Source: an uncultured Bacteroidales bacterium (GTDB lineage: Bacteria > Bacteroidota > Bacteroidia > Bacteroidales > WCHB1-69). From it: 62,280 nt of DNA. Below are positions 54,894 through 62,280 of this stretch, piece after piece. How positions within the stretch are numbered: position 1 is the first letter of the stretch; every line of letters starts with the position of its first letter. The notes beneath the pieces were generated by a model. It was not told the DNA's origin, made no database searches, and was given only the letters and a program-made list of their open reading frames with translations. A program made the position numbers and the translations under genes. The stretch spans positions 1-62,280 of the forward strand of contig ONAB01000015.1 of the NCBI GenBank assembly GCA_900315705.1. The letters are read 5' to 3'.

Positions 54894-56165
54894 TTAGTCG
54901 ATGATGTCGAAATGGGTGTAGGGGCGCAGCACTTCGGGCACGACAATGCCCTTGTCGGTCTGGTAGTTCTCGAGGATAGCGGCCAGCACGCGCGGCAAAG
55001 CCAGGGCGCTGCCGTTGAGGGTGTGGGCCAGTTTGGTCTTGCCCGTGGCATCCTTGTATCTCAGTTTCAGACGGTTGGCCTGATACGACTCGAAGTTGGA
55101 CACGGAGCTGACCTCCAGCCACTTCTGCTGGGCCTTGGAATAGACCTCCAGGTCATAGGTGAGGGCGGAGGTGAAACTGATGTCGCCGCCGCAGAGACGC
55201 AGCACGCGGAAGGGCAAACCCAGCTTGGTGAGCAGGCTCTTGGCGTAGTTGGTCATCTTCTCCAAAGTCTCGTAAGAACGGTCGGGGTGTTCAATCACCA
55301 CAATCTCGATCTTGTCGAACTGGTGCAGGCGGTTGAGACCGCGCACATCCTTGCCGTAAGAGCCGGCCTCGCGACGGAAACAGGCGGAGTAGGCGCAGTT
55401 CTTCAAGGGGAAGTCGCTCTCCTTGAGGATGACATCACGGTAGATGTTGGTGACGGGCACCTCGGCGGTGGGGATGAGGTAGAAGTTATCGACTTGGCAA
55501 TGGTACATCTGGCCCTCCTTGTCGGGCAGCTGGCCGGTGCCGTAGGCGGAGTCCTCGTTGACCATATAGGGCGGCTGGATTTCGGTGAAGCCGTGCTCGA
55601 TCGCGCTGTCGAGGAAGAAGTCGATGAGGGCGCGCTGCATACGGGCGCCTTTGCCCTTATAGACGGGGAAGCCGGCGCCGGTGATCTTGTTGCCCAGCTC
55701 GAAGTCGATGATGTCGTACTTCTTCACCAGGTCCCAGTGGGGCAGGGCGTCAGGGCCCATATTGGTGGCGTCGCCTTCGGTATAGACGATTTCGTTGTCT
55801 TCGGCACCCTTGCCCGGGGCGACGGCTGCGTTGGGCAGGTTGGGCAGCAGCACCATCTTGGCTTGCAGCAGCTCTTCCAGCTCCTGCAGCTTGGCACGGC
55901 CTGTCTTCTCGGCCTCTTTCAGCTCGGCCATACGCGCCTTGAGACCTTCGGCCTCCTCACGCTTGCCCTCCTTGAAGAGCATCCCGATCTCTTTCGCCCC
56001 GCGGTTCTGCTCCATCAGATTGTCGTCAAGGCTCTTTTTAAGGTTTCTGTTATCGGTGTCCAATTGACGGATTTCGGCCACCAAATCTGTGGCGTCGAAA
56101 TTCTTAATTTTCAATCGGTCAATTACTTCTTGTGGATTTTCTCTTAAAAGTTGAATTTGTAGCAT
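54894..56165 (-). CDS. serS: Serine--tRNA ligase
   Basis: This 423-residue class IIa synthetase charges tRNA-Ser (and tRNA-Sec where present). The N-terminal ~110 residues form the long antiparallel coiled-coil arm that holds tRNA. The catalytic core shows motif 2 (YSACFRREAGSYGKDVRGLNRLHQF, a strong SerRS match), the EVSSVSNFESYQANR block and motif 3 (LNGSALALPRVLAAILENYQ). The start (MLQIQLLRENPQEVIDRL) fits the family. Confidence 0.97.
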   Translation of the reverse strand: MLQIQLLRENPQEVIDRLKIKNFDATDLVAEIRQLDTDNRNLKKSLDDNLMEQNRGAKEIGMLFKEGKREEAEGLKARMAELKEAEKTGRAKLQELEELLQAKMVLLPNLPNAAVAPGKGAEDNEIVYTEGDATNMGPDALPHWDLVKKYDIIDFELGNKITGAGFPVYKGKGARMQRALIDFFLDSAIEHGFTEIQPPYMVNEDSAYGTGQLPDKEGQMYHCQVDNFYLIPTAEVPVTNIYRDVILKESDFPLKNCAYSACFRREAGSYGKDVRGLNRLHQFDKIEIVVIEHPDRSYETLEKMTNYAKSLLTKLGLPFRVLRLCGGDISFTSALTYDLEVYSKAQQKWLEVSSVSNFESYQANRLKLRYKDATGKTKLAHTLNGSALALPRVLAAILENYQTDKGIVVPEVLRPYTHFDIID

Positions 56166-56186
56166 CGTCTTGAATTTTTAAGGCGG

Positions 56187-56194
56187 CAAAAATA
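56187..56194 (-). promoter_or_regulatory. -7 element of the serS-TPR-rsmA operon
   Basis: TATTTTTG on the minus strand, 21 bases before the serS ATG. Confidence 0.6.
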
Positions 56195-56226
56195 CTATTT
56201 TTCACGTAAAATGGAAAACGTCGCGC

Positions 56227-57117
56227 CTATTCTCTTTCGTATCTTGTTTCGCGAATTTGACGAAAATGGTCGGGTTGCATCTCGTCCTGGATGAATTCGC
56301 GGGAGCAGTTCTCCTTGCCGTCGGCATTGTAGGAGTACTCTGCCCAGGCCTGCAACTGCCCCTCTTTGTTGAAGATGGAGTTCTTCACCACCAGGTCGCC
56401 GTCGTACTCCAACGTGATCTTGCGGTAATGGTCCAGATCCTCCTCTATGGTCTCCGTCAGCTTGTTGTCTTCGTTGTACTGGCGATAGATCTTGGCGATG
56501 AGGGCGTTGTCGTAGTCATACACTAACTCCTTGACACAGTTGTCGTTGTCATCGTAGGTGTACTCGTAGGTGCGGCGGTCCTTGTTCTGCACCTCGTCGC
56601 GCACGTGCTGGGTCAACAACCCCTTCTCATTGTAAGAGTAATGGTGCACGTTGAGTTCCTTGCCGTATTCGTCGTTTTCCACCTCCTTGACCAACAGGCC
56701 GTTGCTGTATTCATAGAGGTTTTCCACATAGTCAAGTTTCTCATCCACATACATCTCGCGGCGTAGCAGGTTGCCCTCATCGTCATAAATGTAGCGGGTG
56801 ACGTACACCTGCTCGTCGCTGCCGAACGTGTTGTTCTCCTTCTGCAACTGATGGTTCTCGTTGTATTCGCAGACCGTTTTTTGCAAAAGAATATGGTCCA
56901 TATCAAACTGCTCCATCTGCTGGAGGAGGTTGTTTTCGTTGTAAACGTTGATGGTCAGCGTGTTGAGGTTGCCGTCGGGGTCGAAACGCTCCTCCTGGAC
57001 AATCTGGCCGTGGTCGTTGTACTGCGCGGAGACTTCCAGATACTCCACCGGCTGGATGTCGTTCTCGTTGTAGCCGATGCGCTGGTACTCTTTCTTGATG
57101 ATTTTCAAAGTCTTCAT
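56227..57117 (-). CDS. YD/RHS-like repeat protein without secretion signal
   Basis: This 296-residue protein is built of about eight ~23-residue repeats with a Y-[ND]-x-x-[NG]-x-L core (YNENNLLQQ, YNENHQLQK, YDDEGNLLRR, YSYNEKGLLTQ, YTYDDNDNCVKE, YNEDNKLTE). They resemble YD repeats of RHS proteins or MORN-variant repeats. It is very acidic, has no signal peptide and no toxin or core RHS domain, so it is not a typical RHS effector. The ATG at 57117 (MKTLKIIKKEYQ) was chosen for its promoter spacing. The role is unknown. Confidence 0.78.
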   Translation of the reverse strand: MKTLKIIKKEYQRIGYNENDIQPVEYLEVSAQYNDHGQIVQEERFDPDGNLNTLTINVYNENNLLQQMEQFDMDHILLQKTVCEYNENHQLQKENNTFGSDEQVYVTRYIYDDEGNLLRREMYVDEKLDYVENLYEYSNGLLVKEVENDEYGKELNVHHYSYNEKGLLTQHVRDEVQNKDRRTYEYTYDDNDNCVKELVYDYDNALIAKIYRQYNEDNKLTETIEEDLDHYRKITLEYDGDLVVKNSIFNKEGQLQAWAEYSYNADGKENCSREFIQDEMQPDHFRQIRETRYERE

Positions 57118-57142
57118 AGGGCGAGGAATTTTAATGAGAGTG

Positions 57143-57150
57143 CAAAGATA
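57143..57150 (-). promoter_or_regulatory. -7 element of the YD-repeat protein gene
   Basis: TATCTTTG on the minus strand, 25 bases before the ATG at 57117. Confidence 0.6.
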
Positions 57151-57194
57151 CAAAACAAAACCAAATAATGTACGTTATATAGTCACTTTTTTAT

Positions 57195-57202
57195 TACTTT
57201 TG
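57195..57202 (+). promoter_or_regulatory. -7 element of the gene at 57213
   Basis: TACTTTTG fits TAnnTTTG and lies only 10 bases before the ATG, so the transcript should be leaderless or nearly so. Confidence 0.58.
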
Positions 57203-57212
57203 CGCTCTTTTT

Positions 57213-58166
57213 ATGAAGAAGCTCCTTTTCCATATTATGCTGATTATCCTCTGCTTGCCTGCCTTCGGACAGAAAAAGCAGTCGGAGTTCCGCTTTTGGG
57301 AGGATTCTCTGGTCATTTTGCGCGACAAAGTGATGAACGAGCAGGACGAAACGACGCGTCTGGAACTGAACGAGGAGTTTATGACTTTGCTGGAAACGGT
57401 GCTCCAGATGCCCCGCTCGTTCGAGCACCCCTGGGACTCGGTGCGCAACTTCGCCGTGCTTGCTTCGCCCGACAATGTCTTCAAGATTTTCACCTGGTAT
57501 GTGGTGAAACGCGACTACACGGTCGAGAATTTCGGCTTTGTGCAGGTTTATAACGAGAATCGCAAAAAGTATGTCCTCTTCCCGCTGTACGACAAACGCG
57601 GCACCATCGACTATCCCAAGACGCAGGTGGGCAACCACAACCGCTGGTACGGCGCCGTCTATTACCGCCTCATCACTACCAAGGAGAAGAATATCACCTA
57701 TTATACCCTGCTTGGATTGAATGGTAACAATCTGTTTACCAATCAGAAGATTATCGAAATCCTCCATTTCAACAAGGAGATGGTGCCCGTGTTCGGCGCC
57801 CGCATCTTCAAGAACTACCCCGAGAAGGTGAGCCGCGTCATCCTCGAGTACTCCAAAAACGCCTCCCTGCACCTCAATTATGAGGAGCAGGAGTACCTCG
57901 TGAGCACCGGCAAATACAATCCCAAAACCAAGCAAATGGACTACCGCCGCGTGACCAGCCCGATGATTATCTTCGACGAGCTGATTCCCGTGGACGAGAA
58001 TGTGCCGGCCATCACCGCCTATATGGTTCCCGAATCGAGTCTCAACCAGGGCTTTATCGAGGAAAACGGCCATTGGGTGTTCCTCAAGCGCGTGTATGGC
58101 AGCAACCCCGACAAGGTGAAACCCGACCATCAGATTAAACAGAGAGAAATTTACAAACCCCAATAA
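57213..58166 (+). CDS. Conserved secreted protein of unknown function
   Basis: This 317-residue protein has a signal peptide (MKKLLFHIMLIILCLPAFGQ). The mature part is mixed alpha/beta with aromatic-rich stretches (FKIFTWYVVKRDYTVENFGF, KYVLFPLYDKRG, NRWYGAVYYRLI, YTLLGLNGNNLFTNQKIIEIL). It resembles Bacteroidota hypothetical proteins I cannot name. It ends in a basic tail without T9SS domain, so it is probably periplasmic. It lies 46 bp before manA; no clear promoter separates them. Confidence 0.72.
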   Translation: MKKLLFHIMLIILCLPAFGQKKQSEFRFWEDSLVILRDKVMNEQDETTRLELNEEFMTLLETVLQMPRSFEHPWDSVRNFAVLASPDNVFKIFTWYVVKRDYTVENFGFVQVYNENRKKYVLFPLYDKRGTIDYPKTQVGNHNRWYGAVYYRLITTKEKNITYYTLLGLNGNNLFTNQKIIEILHFNKEMVPVFGARIFKNYPEKVSRVILEYSKNASLHLNYEEQEYLVSTGKYNPKTKQMDYRRVTSPMIIFDELIPVDENVPAITAYMVPESSLNQGFIEENGHWVFLKRVYGSNPDKVKPDHQIKQREIYKPQ

Positions 58167-58212
58167 AAATCCCCGTGATTCTCGCGATTCGCGGCCAATT
58201 AAAACCAAAAAG

Positions 58213-59187
58213 ATGTTATACCCCCTGAAATTCACCCCCATCCTTAAAGAGAAAATATGGGGCGGCGAACGACTCAAAACCCTCTTGAACCACGATATCG
58301 GCACGATGAAACAGTGCGGCGAGAGCTGGGAAGTTTCCGGCATCGTCGGCGACGAGTCTGAGGTCGCCAACGGCTTCCTCGCCGAAAACAACCTCAACGA
58401 GCTCCTCGAGGTCTATCTTACCGACCTGGTGGGCGAGAAGAACTACGAGCAGTACGGGCTTGGCTTCCCGCTGCTGATCAAGTATATCGACGCCCACGAC
58501 AATCTCTCCGTGCAGGTGCATCCCGACGACGAGTTGGCCAAGAAGAAATACGGTCAGAATGGCAAGACGGAGATGTGGCACGTCATCGCCGCCGAGCCGG
58601 GCGCGGGACTTTATGTGGGTTTCAAGAGCAAAATCACCAAGGAACAATACATTGACGCGGTGGCGAGCGGCGTGCTCCACGACCTCCTCCAATTCTATCC
58701 CGTGGCGCCGGGCGACACCTTTATGATTCCTGCCGGCACGGTGCACGCCATCGGCAAGGGCGTGCTGCTGGCCGAGATCCAGCAGCCCTCCGACGTCACC
58801 TTCCGCATCTTCGACTGGAACCGTGTGGACGACGAGGGCAACAGCCGCGAACTGCACACCGAAGAGGCGCTTGAAGCCATCCACTTCGACGAGAACTGCG
58901 CCGACTTCAAAGTCCATTACGAGCCCCAACTCAACCATACCGTTTCGCTCGTGCGATCGCCCTATTTCAACACCAGTCTGCTGGAACTCGACCAGCCTAT
59001 TGGCAAGAGTTTCACGGAGATAGACTCCTTTGTGGTCTATATGTGCTTAGAGGGGCGCCTGCATCTTTTCTACGGTGACGGTCACGAGGTGGTGGAGAAG
59101 GGCGACGTGGTGCTGGTGCCCGCCTGCATCGAGGAGGTGAAGCTCATTCCCGACGGCCGCGTCAAATTGCTGGAGTCCTACTGCTAA
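58213..59187 (+). CDS. manA: Mannose-6-phosphate isomerase, class I
   Basis: This 324-residue cupin-fold zinc enzyme interconverts mannose-6-phosphate and fructose-6-phosphate and feeds GDP-mannose synthesis or mannose use. Zn ligands: His103 in QVHPDDE, Glu120 in KTEMWH and His179 in IPAGTVHAIG. It is the short Bacillus/Bacteroidota type. Its stop codon overlaps the trmN6 start by one base (TAATG). Confidence 0.94.
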   Translation: MLYPLKFTPILKEKIWGGERLKTLLNHDIGTMKQCGESWEVSGIVGDESEVANGFLAENNLNELLEVYLTDLVGEKNYEQYGLGFPLLIKYIDAHDNLSVQVHPDDELAKKKYGQNGKTEMWHVIAAEPGAGLYVGFKSKITKEQYIDAVASGVLHDLLQFYPVAPGDTFMIPAGTVHAIGKGVLLAEIQQPSDVTFRIFDWNRVDDEGNSRELHTEEALEAIHFDENCADFKVHYEPQLNHTVSLVRSPYFNTSLLELDQPIGKSFTEIDSFVVYMCLEGRLHLFYGDGHEVVEKGDVVLVPACIEEVKLIPDGRVKLLESYC

Positions 59188-59963
59188 TGCCTCAGTTTCG
59201 TTTCAAACACTTTGCGTTGTCACACGACCGCAGCACGATGAAGATTGGCACGGACGCGATGTTGCTGGCGGCCCTGTGCGACGCCTCCAATGCGCGCCGC
59301 ATCTTAGACGTGGGTTGCGGGTGCGGGGTGGTCGCCTTCTGCGCCGCACAGCAGGCGGTGTTAAATTCTGTTAATCCCGTGGTGTATGGCATCGACCCTG
59401 ACGCGGATTCCGTGGCGGAGGCCCGCTCCAACGCCTGCGCCTACCCGTTGCTGCCCGCTGAAAACCTGCACTTCGAACAGGCTACTATACAAGAGTTTGC
59501 ACAACATTGGCAGGGCGGGACCTTCGATCTCATCCTCTCCAATCCGCCCTTTTTTCACGGCGACCTCAAGCCCGACCACCCGCGTCATCTTCAGAGCCGT
59601 CACGGCGACGGGAACCTGACTTTTGAAGAGTTGCTTGCGAGTGTGTTAAAAATCCTTGCGGAAGAGGGCCGTTTTTCCCTCATCCTGCCCGTGCGCGAGG
59701 GTGTGGCTTTTGATGCGCTGGCCCGTCAGTCGCTCACTTGCGTGCGCCGCGTGGTAGTGCGCCCCACCGAGCGCAAGCCCGCGCACCGTGTGGTACTGAC
59801 CTACGCCCGCATTGCCGATTGCCCGTGCCGGGAGGAACATCTCACCATCCGCAAGGCAGATAACCGCTACACGGAGGCGTATTTGCGGTTGATGGAGGGG
59901 TATTCTGGAATTGAGAATGAAGAATTAAAAATGAAAAATTGGGTTTTAGACTTGAGACTTTAG
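59187..59963 (+). CDS. trmN6: tRNA1(Val) (adenine(37)-N6)-methyltransferase
   Basis: This 258-residue Rossmann-fold methyltransferase (YfiC) makes m6A37 in tRNA1-Val. The N-terminus FRFKHFALSHDRSTMKIGTD, SAM motif DVGCGCG at 41-47 and catalytic NPPF at 119-122 (SNPPFFHGDLK) are typical. The last ~15 residues (EELKMKNWVLDLRL) are encoded by the beginning of the downstream heptad array, which also supplies the TAG stop, so the native end was probably altered by repeat spread. Confidence 0.9.
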   Translation: MPQFRFKHFALSHDRSTMKIGTDAMLLAALCDASNARRILDVGCGCGVVAFCAAQQAVLNSVNPVVYGIDPDADSVAEARSNACAYPLLPAENLHFEQATIQEFAQHWQGGTFDLILSNPPFFHGDLKPDHPRHLQSRHGDGNLTFEELLASVLKILAEEGRFSLILPVREGVAFDALARQSLTCVRRVVVRPTERKPAHRVVLTYARIADCPCREEHLTIRKADNRYTEAYLRLMEGYSGIENEELKMKNWVLDLRL

Positions 59964-60086
59964 ACTTGAAACTTTAGACTTAAGACCTGAAACTTGAAAC
60001 TTAAAACTTAAGACCGGAGACCAAAGACCATAGACCTTTTTCGTAAGTCGTAAATCGCAAATCGCACGTCGTACCTCGCGCAGCGT
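59944..60086. repeat. Long phased heptad array downstream of trmN6
   Basis: Thirteen consecutive 7-bp units fit CYTNARA (TTTTAGA, CTTGAGA, CTTTAGA, CTTGAAA and so on to CCATAGA), then the phase shifts to CGTAAGT/CGTAAAT/CGCAAAT/CGCACGT units up to the edge of module A. The trmN6 stop lies in the third unit. The order of heptad types and the junction to module A are the same as at 42883-42997. Confidence 0.85.
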
Positions 60087-60339
60087 CCGGAGATTCCGCT
60101 CAACGCTGCCGCGTTTCGCGGAATGGTGCGCCGCAAGCGGGGAGAAGAAGGTGGAGATGGGCGGCGGGTTGGGGCGTGCCGTTGCCGGAGTCTTTTCCCT
60201 CGCCGCCCATCTCCCCCTGTTCCCTCCGGCGGCCCCCGCCATTCCGCGGCGAACGCAGTGAGCAGCGGAATCCCCTGCATCCTTGGCAGGACCTCGCCGT
60301 GGCGAACGCAGTAGAGCCGTCACATTGTGGCGGCTCTAC
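60087..60339. repeat. Repeat module A plus hairpin module B (copy 3)
   Basis: Full-length module A (60087-60310) and module B hairpin (60311-60339), nearly identical to 37383-37634 with scattered substitutions. No protein-like frame. Confidence 0.88.
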
Positions 60340-60640
60340 GACGATGACCCCACATTGTGGCGGCTCTACCTCGGCGGATATCCTCACACACCTCGCACCC
60401 CGCAAATCCCCCACGTCCCGCCAGGGACGGAAGCCCGGTAGAACGATGCGGCATACCACGCACCGAAACGTCCCGCAGGGACGACACATTTTTTGTTATC
60501 CCTGATGGGACACGGAGTGAGGGAATGCCGTCAGTAGCATCTCTCCGAGATGCCGATAGCGGGCGCAGGCATCCCCATCACCACACTGCGTATGGTGTTA
60601 ATTGCACTCCGTGCGTGCCGCCTCTCCGAGGCTGTATTTG
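60340..60640. repeat. Repeat module C (copy 3) with extra half hairpin
   Basis: A half copy of module B (to ~60370) leads into module C: hairpins CGTCCCGCCAGGGACG, CGTCCCGCAGGGACG, GCATCTCTCCGAGATGC and GCCTCTCCGAGGC, separated by conserved spacers (e.g. CACACTGCGTATGGTGTTAA). It aligns with 42600-42865. Confidence 0.85.
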
Positions 60641-60683
60641 TCTACGATAATACCCCGTAAATCGCAAATCGCACCCCGCAAAT

Positions 60684-60938
60684 CCGGAGATTCCGCTCAA
60701 CGCTGTCGCGTTTCGCGGAATGGTGCGCCGCAAGCGGGGAGAAGAAGGGGGAGATGGGCGGCGGGCTGGGGCATGCCGTTGCCGGAGTCTTTTTCCCTCG
60801 CCGCCCATCTCCCCCTGTTCCCTCCGGCGGCCCCCGCCATTCCGCTGCGAACGCAGTGAGCAGCGGAACCCCCTGCATTCACGGCAGGACCTCGGCCGTG
60901 GTGAACGCAGTAGAGCCGCCACATTGTGACGGCTCTAC
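60684..60938. repeat. Repeat module A plus hairpin module B (copy 4)
   Basis: Module A (60684-60909) and B (60910-60938), preceded by four CGTAAAT/CGCAAAT heptads. It ends 26 bp before the stop of the T9SS gene at 60965, mirroring the arrangement at 39892-39933. Confidence 0.88.
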
Positions 60939-60964
60939 ATTGCGACGGTTCTATGGGTTTCCCC

Positions 60965-62280
60965 TTACATTTTCACAAACTTCCTCACCACCACGCCCTG
61001 GGCGTTGCGGAAGCTGACCACATAGAGGCCGGGGGTGAGGTTGGAGACATCGAGTTGGGTGACAGGCTCGTGGCATTCGCGGGTGAGCACCACCACCCCG
61101 GTGAGGTCGGTCACTGTCAGCGTACCCTGCAGGTCGTCCGTGCCCTCGAACTCCACGTGGAGGGTGTTGGTTGCGGGGTTTGGGTAGAGTTTCATTGACA
61201 CGTCGGAATTATGGGAAGGATTGCCCGCCTCCCCTGAGCTTGCGAGACGGCGGATGTCTCCTGTCGGGGAGAAGTCATCGTCGTCATAGCAAATGCCGAA
61301 GAAGAAGCAGAGCACACCGCGGGCCATCACCGAGGAGCGGCCCGTGCCGGCGTCGGCGATGCGTTGCAGCTCCGCAATCTGCCCCTCTGTGGCCACCGGC
61401 CAGTTGGCGTGGCCGTAGAGATGGCCCGACAAGGACTCCTTCAGAGCATTGAACGCCATATAGTTGTCGTACTCGTCGCGCTCCTCGGAGGTCGTCAGCA
61501 GCGCGGCTACGCCTTGCAGAGTCAGGGCATTGCTTTCGCCTGCCAGGTATTCCGTTTCTGCGAGGGAGTATTGGCCCGACAGGCCCGGCGTGGCCGCAAA
61601 CCAGCTCTCCACGGCCTGCAGGTCCAGCAACGTGTCGCGAAGCAGAGCCCGCACGGCAGTGTTGGACCGCGCGTGCAGCTCGCGCTCCAGCTCGCCAAGC
61701 TGCGCAAGGCAGAGTTTGGCCGACTGGATGTCCGCTTGGGAAAGGAGGTCCTCCGACGGGTTAGCCACTATATCGGCGTAGCCCCGCGACACGTAGGCCG
61801 TTGTCAACGAGTCGTATCGGGCTTTCAGCGACAGGTAGCCGGCATCGGGCGACTTGATAGGGTCGGGGGGAAGCGGAGAGTGCGATCCGTCGTCGCACAG
61901 CGTGGACAGGCAGGGGTTGGCGGCAAGGCTTTTCCGGACATTGACGTTGGAGGTCGGGGTGTAGGGTTGGCGGTTGCCGCCGGGAATATGGTAATAGTCC
62001 ATTGCCCGGTAGCCGGCGTTGTGGAAACTGCTGGCGGTCGTGCCCGTGAAGCTGTTGTCCGCGCCCACGGATGCGCTTCCCTGCTGCTGCGCCATATCGG
62101 AATAGGCGGAGACGTAAATGTCGTACTGGTCGCCGCTGAACGTGTTGCAGGCGCATTCAAGCCCGACGGTGTTGTGGTATCCCCCGTTGGTGCCCGTCAC
62201 CTGCACGGCCTTGTTGAGACGCAGGAAGCTGTTGCGGTACAGGGAGTTGGCCGCAGTGCCGGAGTTCTCCACGCTGATGC
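60965..62280 (-). CDS. Secreted protein with T9SS type A sorting domain (5' partial)
   Basis: The frame is open to the right edge, so the start lies outside. The first ~130 visible residues contain GYHNTVGLECACNTF and NSFTGTTASSFHNAGY, the style of a beta-helix or large adhesin stalk in Bacteroidota. A helical region with many Leu and Glu (about 150-330, e.g. LLSQADIQSAKLCLAQLGEL) follows. The end (VSMKLYPNPATNTLHVEF to VVVRKFVKM) is a T9SS sorting domain almost the same as in the protein at 39933-40910 although the rest is unrelated. It is expected at the cell surface or outside the cell; role unknown. Confidence 0.83.
   Translation of the reverse strand, partial: ISVENSGTAANSLYRNSFLRLNKAVQVTGTNGGYHNTVGLECACNTFSGDQYDIYVSAYSDMAQQQGSASVGADNSFTGTTASSFHNAGYRAMDYYHIPGGNRQPYTPTSNVNVRKSLAANPCLSTLCDDGSHSPLPPDPIKSPDAGYLSLKARYDSLTTAYVSRGYADIVANPSEDLLSQADIQSAKLCLAQLGELERELHARSNTAVRALLRDTLLDLQAVESWFAATPGLSGQYSLAETEYLAGESNALTLQGVAALLTTSEERDEYDNYMAFNALKESLSGHLYGHANWPVATEGQIAELQRIADAGTGRSSVMARGVLCFFFGICYDDDDFSPTGDIRRLASSGEAGNPSHNSDVSMKLYPNPATNTLHVEFEGTDDLQGTLTVTDLTGVVVLTRECHEPVTQLDVSNLTPGLYVVSFRNAQGVVVRKFVKM

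Noticed and set aside
53014-55122. N-terminal extension of the TPR protein
   Set aside because: It overlaps serS in another frame; the signal peptide at 54885 gives a clear true start.
57143-57202. Divergent operator between the YD-repeat and secreted-protein genes
   Set aside because: Both -7 elements are there, but I see no repeat or palindrome that would mark a shared regulator.
60100-60650. Several 60-130-codon frames in the repeat block
   Set aside because: They are translations of modules A, B and C (Arg/Gly/His/Pro-rich); the equivalent frames at 37.4-37.7 and 42.5-42.7 kb were rejected for the same reason.

Overview
The window is chromosomal DNA of a bacterium of the order Bacteroidales (phylum Bacteroidota), probably not Bacteroides itself. 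Evidence: several secreted proteins end in type IX secretion (T9SS) C-terminal domains; starts lack Shine-Dalgarno sequences but are preceded by the Bacteroidota -7 element TAnnTTTG; lipoproteins are common; and family-restricted genes are present (GSCFA, DUF4954, the AmgK-like/RapZ-C fusion, sugar-transfer-associated ATP-grasp proteins). Coding DNA is mostly GC-rich. The left edge and about 37.7-42.5 kb are more AT-rich. I see no rRNA, tRNA, CRISPR, phage or transposase gene.

Layout. 0-2.3 kb: 3' part of a PKD-containing T9SS protein. 2.3-9.9 kb (minus): aspS heads an operon-like run with chain-length determinant, polymerase/ligase, flippase and a SulP anion transporter. 10.2-25.5 kb (plus): housekeeping and envelope genes: pcrA, GSCFA protein, queA, purM, a secreted C10 protease, the kinase/RapZ-C fusion, rlmN, an outer-membrane protein, waaA, lemA, a TPM protein and a sodium symporter. 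25.5-30.8 kb (minus): an apparently frameshifted small gene, nagB, DUF4954 and a secreted beta-helix protein. 30.8-37.3 kb (minus): polysaccharide modification cluster of acyltransferase, three tandem ATP-grasp ligases, galE and a nucleotide-sugar dehydrogenase. 37.7-42.5 kb: secreted proteins and lipoproteins next to a membrane LytTR regulator, with matching regulatory elements. 43.1-49.3 kb (minus): second polysaccharide operon of lipoprotein, rmlA, ugd, a saccharopine-dehydrogenase-like enzyme and a flippase. 49.4-57.1 kb (minus): gapA, GT2 plus chagasin-like inhibitor, serS-TPR-rsmA and a YD-repeat-like protein. 57.2-60 kb (plus): secreted protein, manA, trmN6. 60-62.3 kb: a repeat block and the 3' part of another T9SS protein.

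How the genes fit together. Three blocks supply most parts of a Wzx/Wzy-type surface polysaccharide pathway: precursors (rmlA, ugd, a second dehydrogenase, galE, manA), modification (acyltransferase, ATP-grasp ligases) and export/polymerisation (two flippases, Wzy/WaaL-like, Wzz-like). Dedicated glycosyltransferases are almost absent: one GT2 gene lies apart. Two dehydrogenases that would make uronic acids, together with three ATP-grasp carboxylate ligases, suggest amide-linked decoration of uronic acids. This is inference.

Two non-coding themes stand out. (1) Perfectly phased 7-8 bp degenerate arrays sit at stop codons, in operon gaps and even inside one enzyme gene; next to them are GC-rich mosaic repeat modules of up to about 230 bp. 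(2) A roughly 54-bp promoter-plus-operator segment is shared, in register, by the promoters of a 47-residue lipoprotein and of a secreted-protein operon flanking a LytTR regulator.
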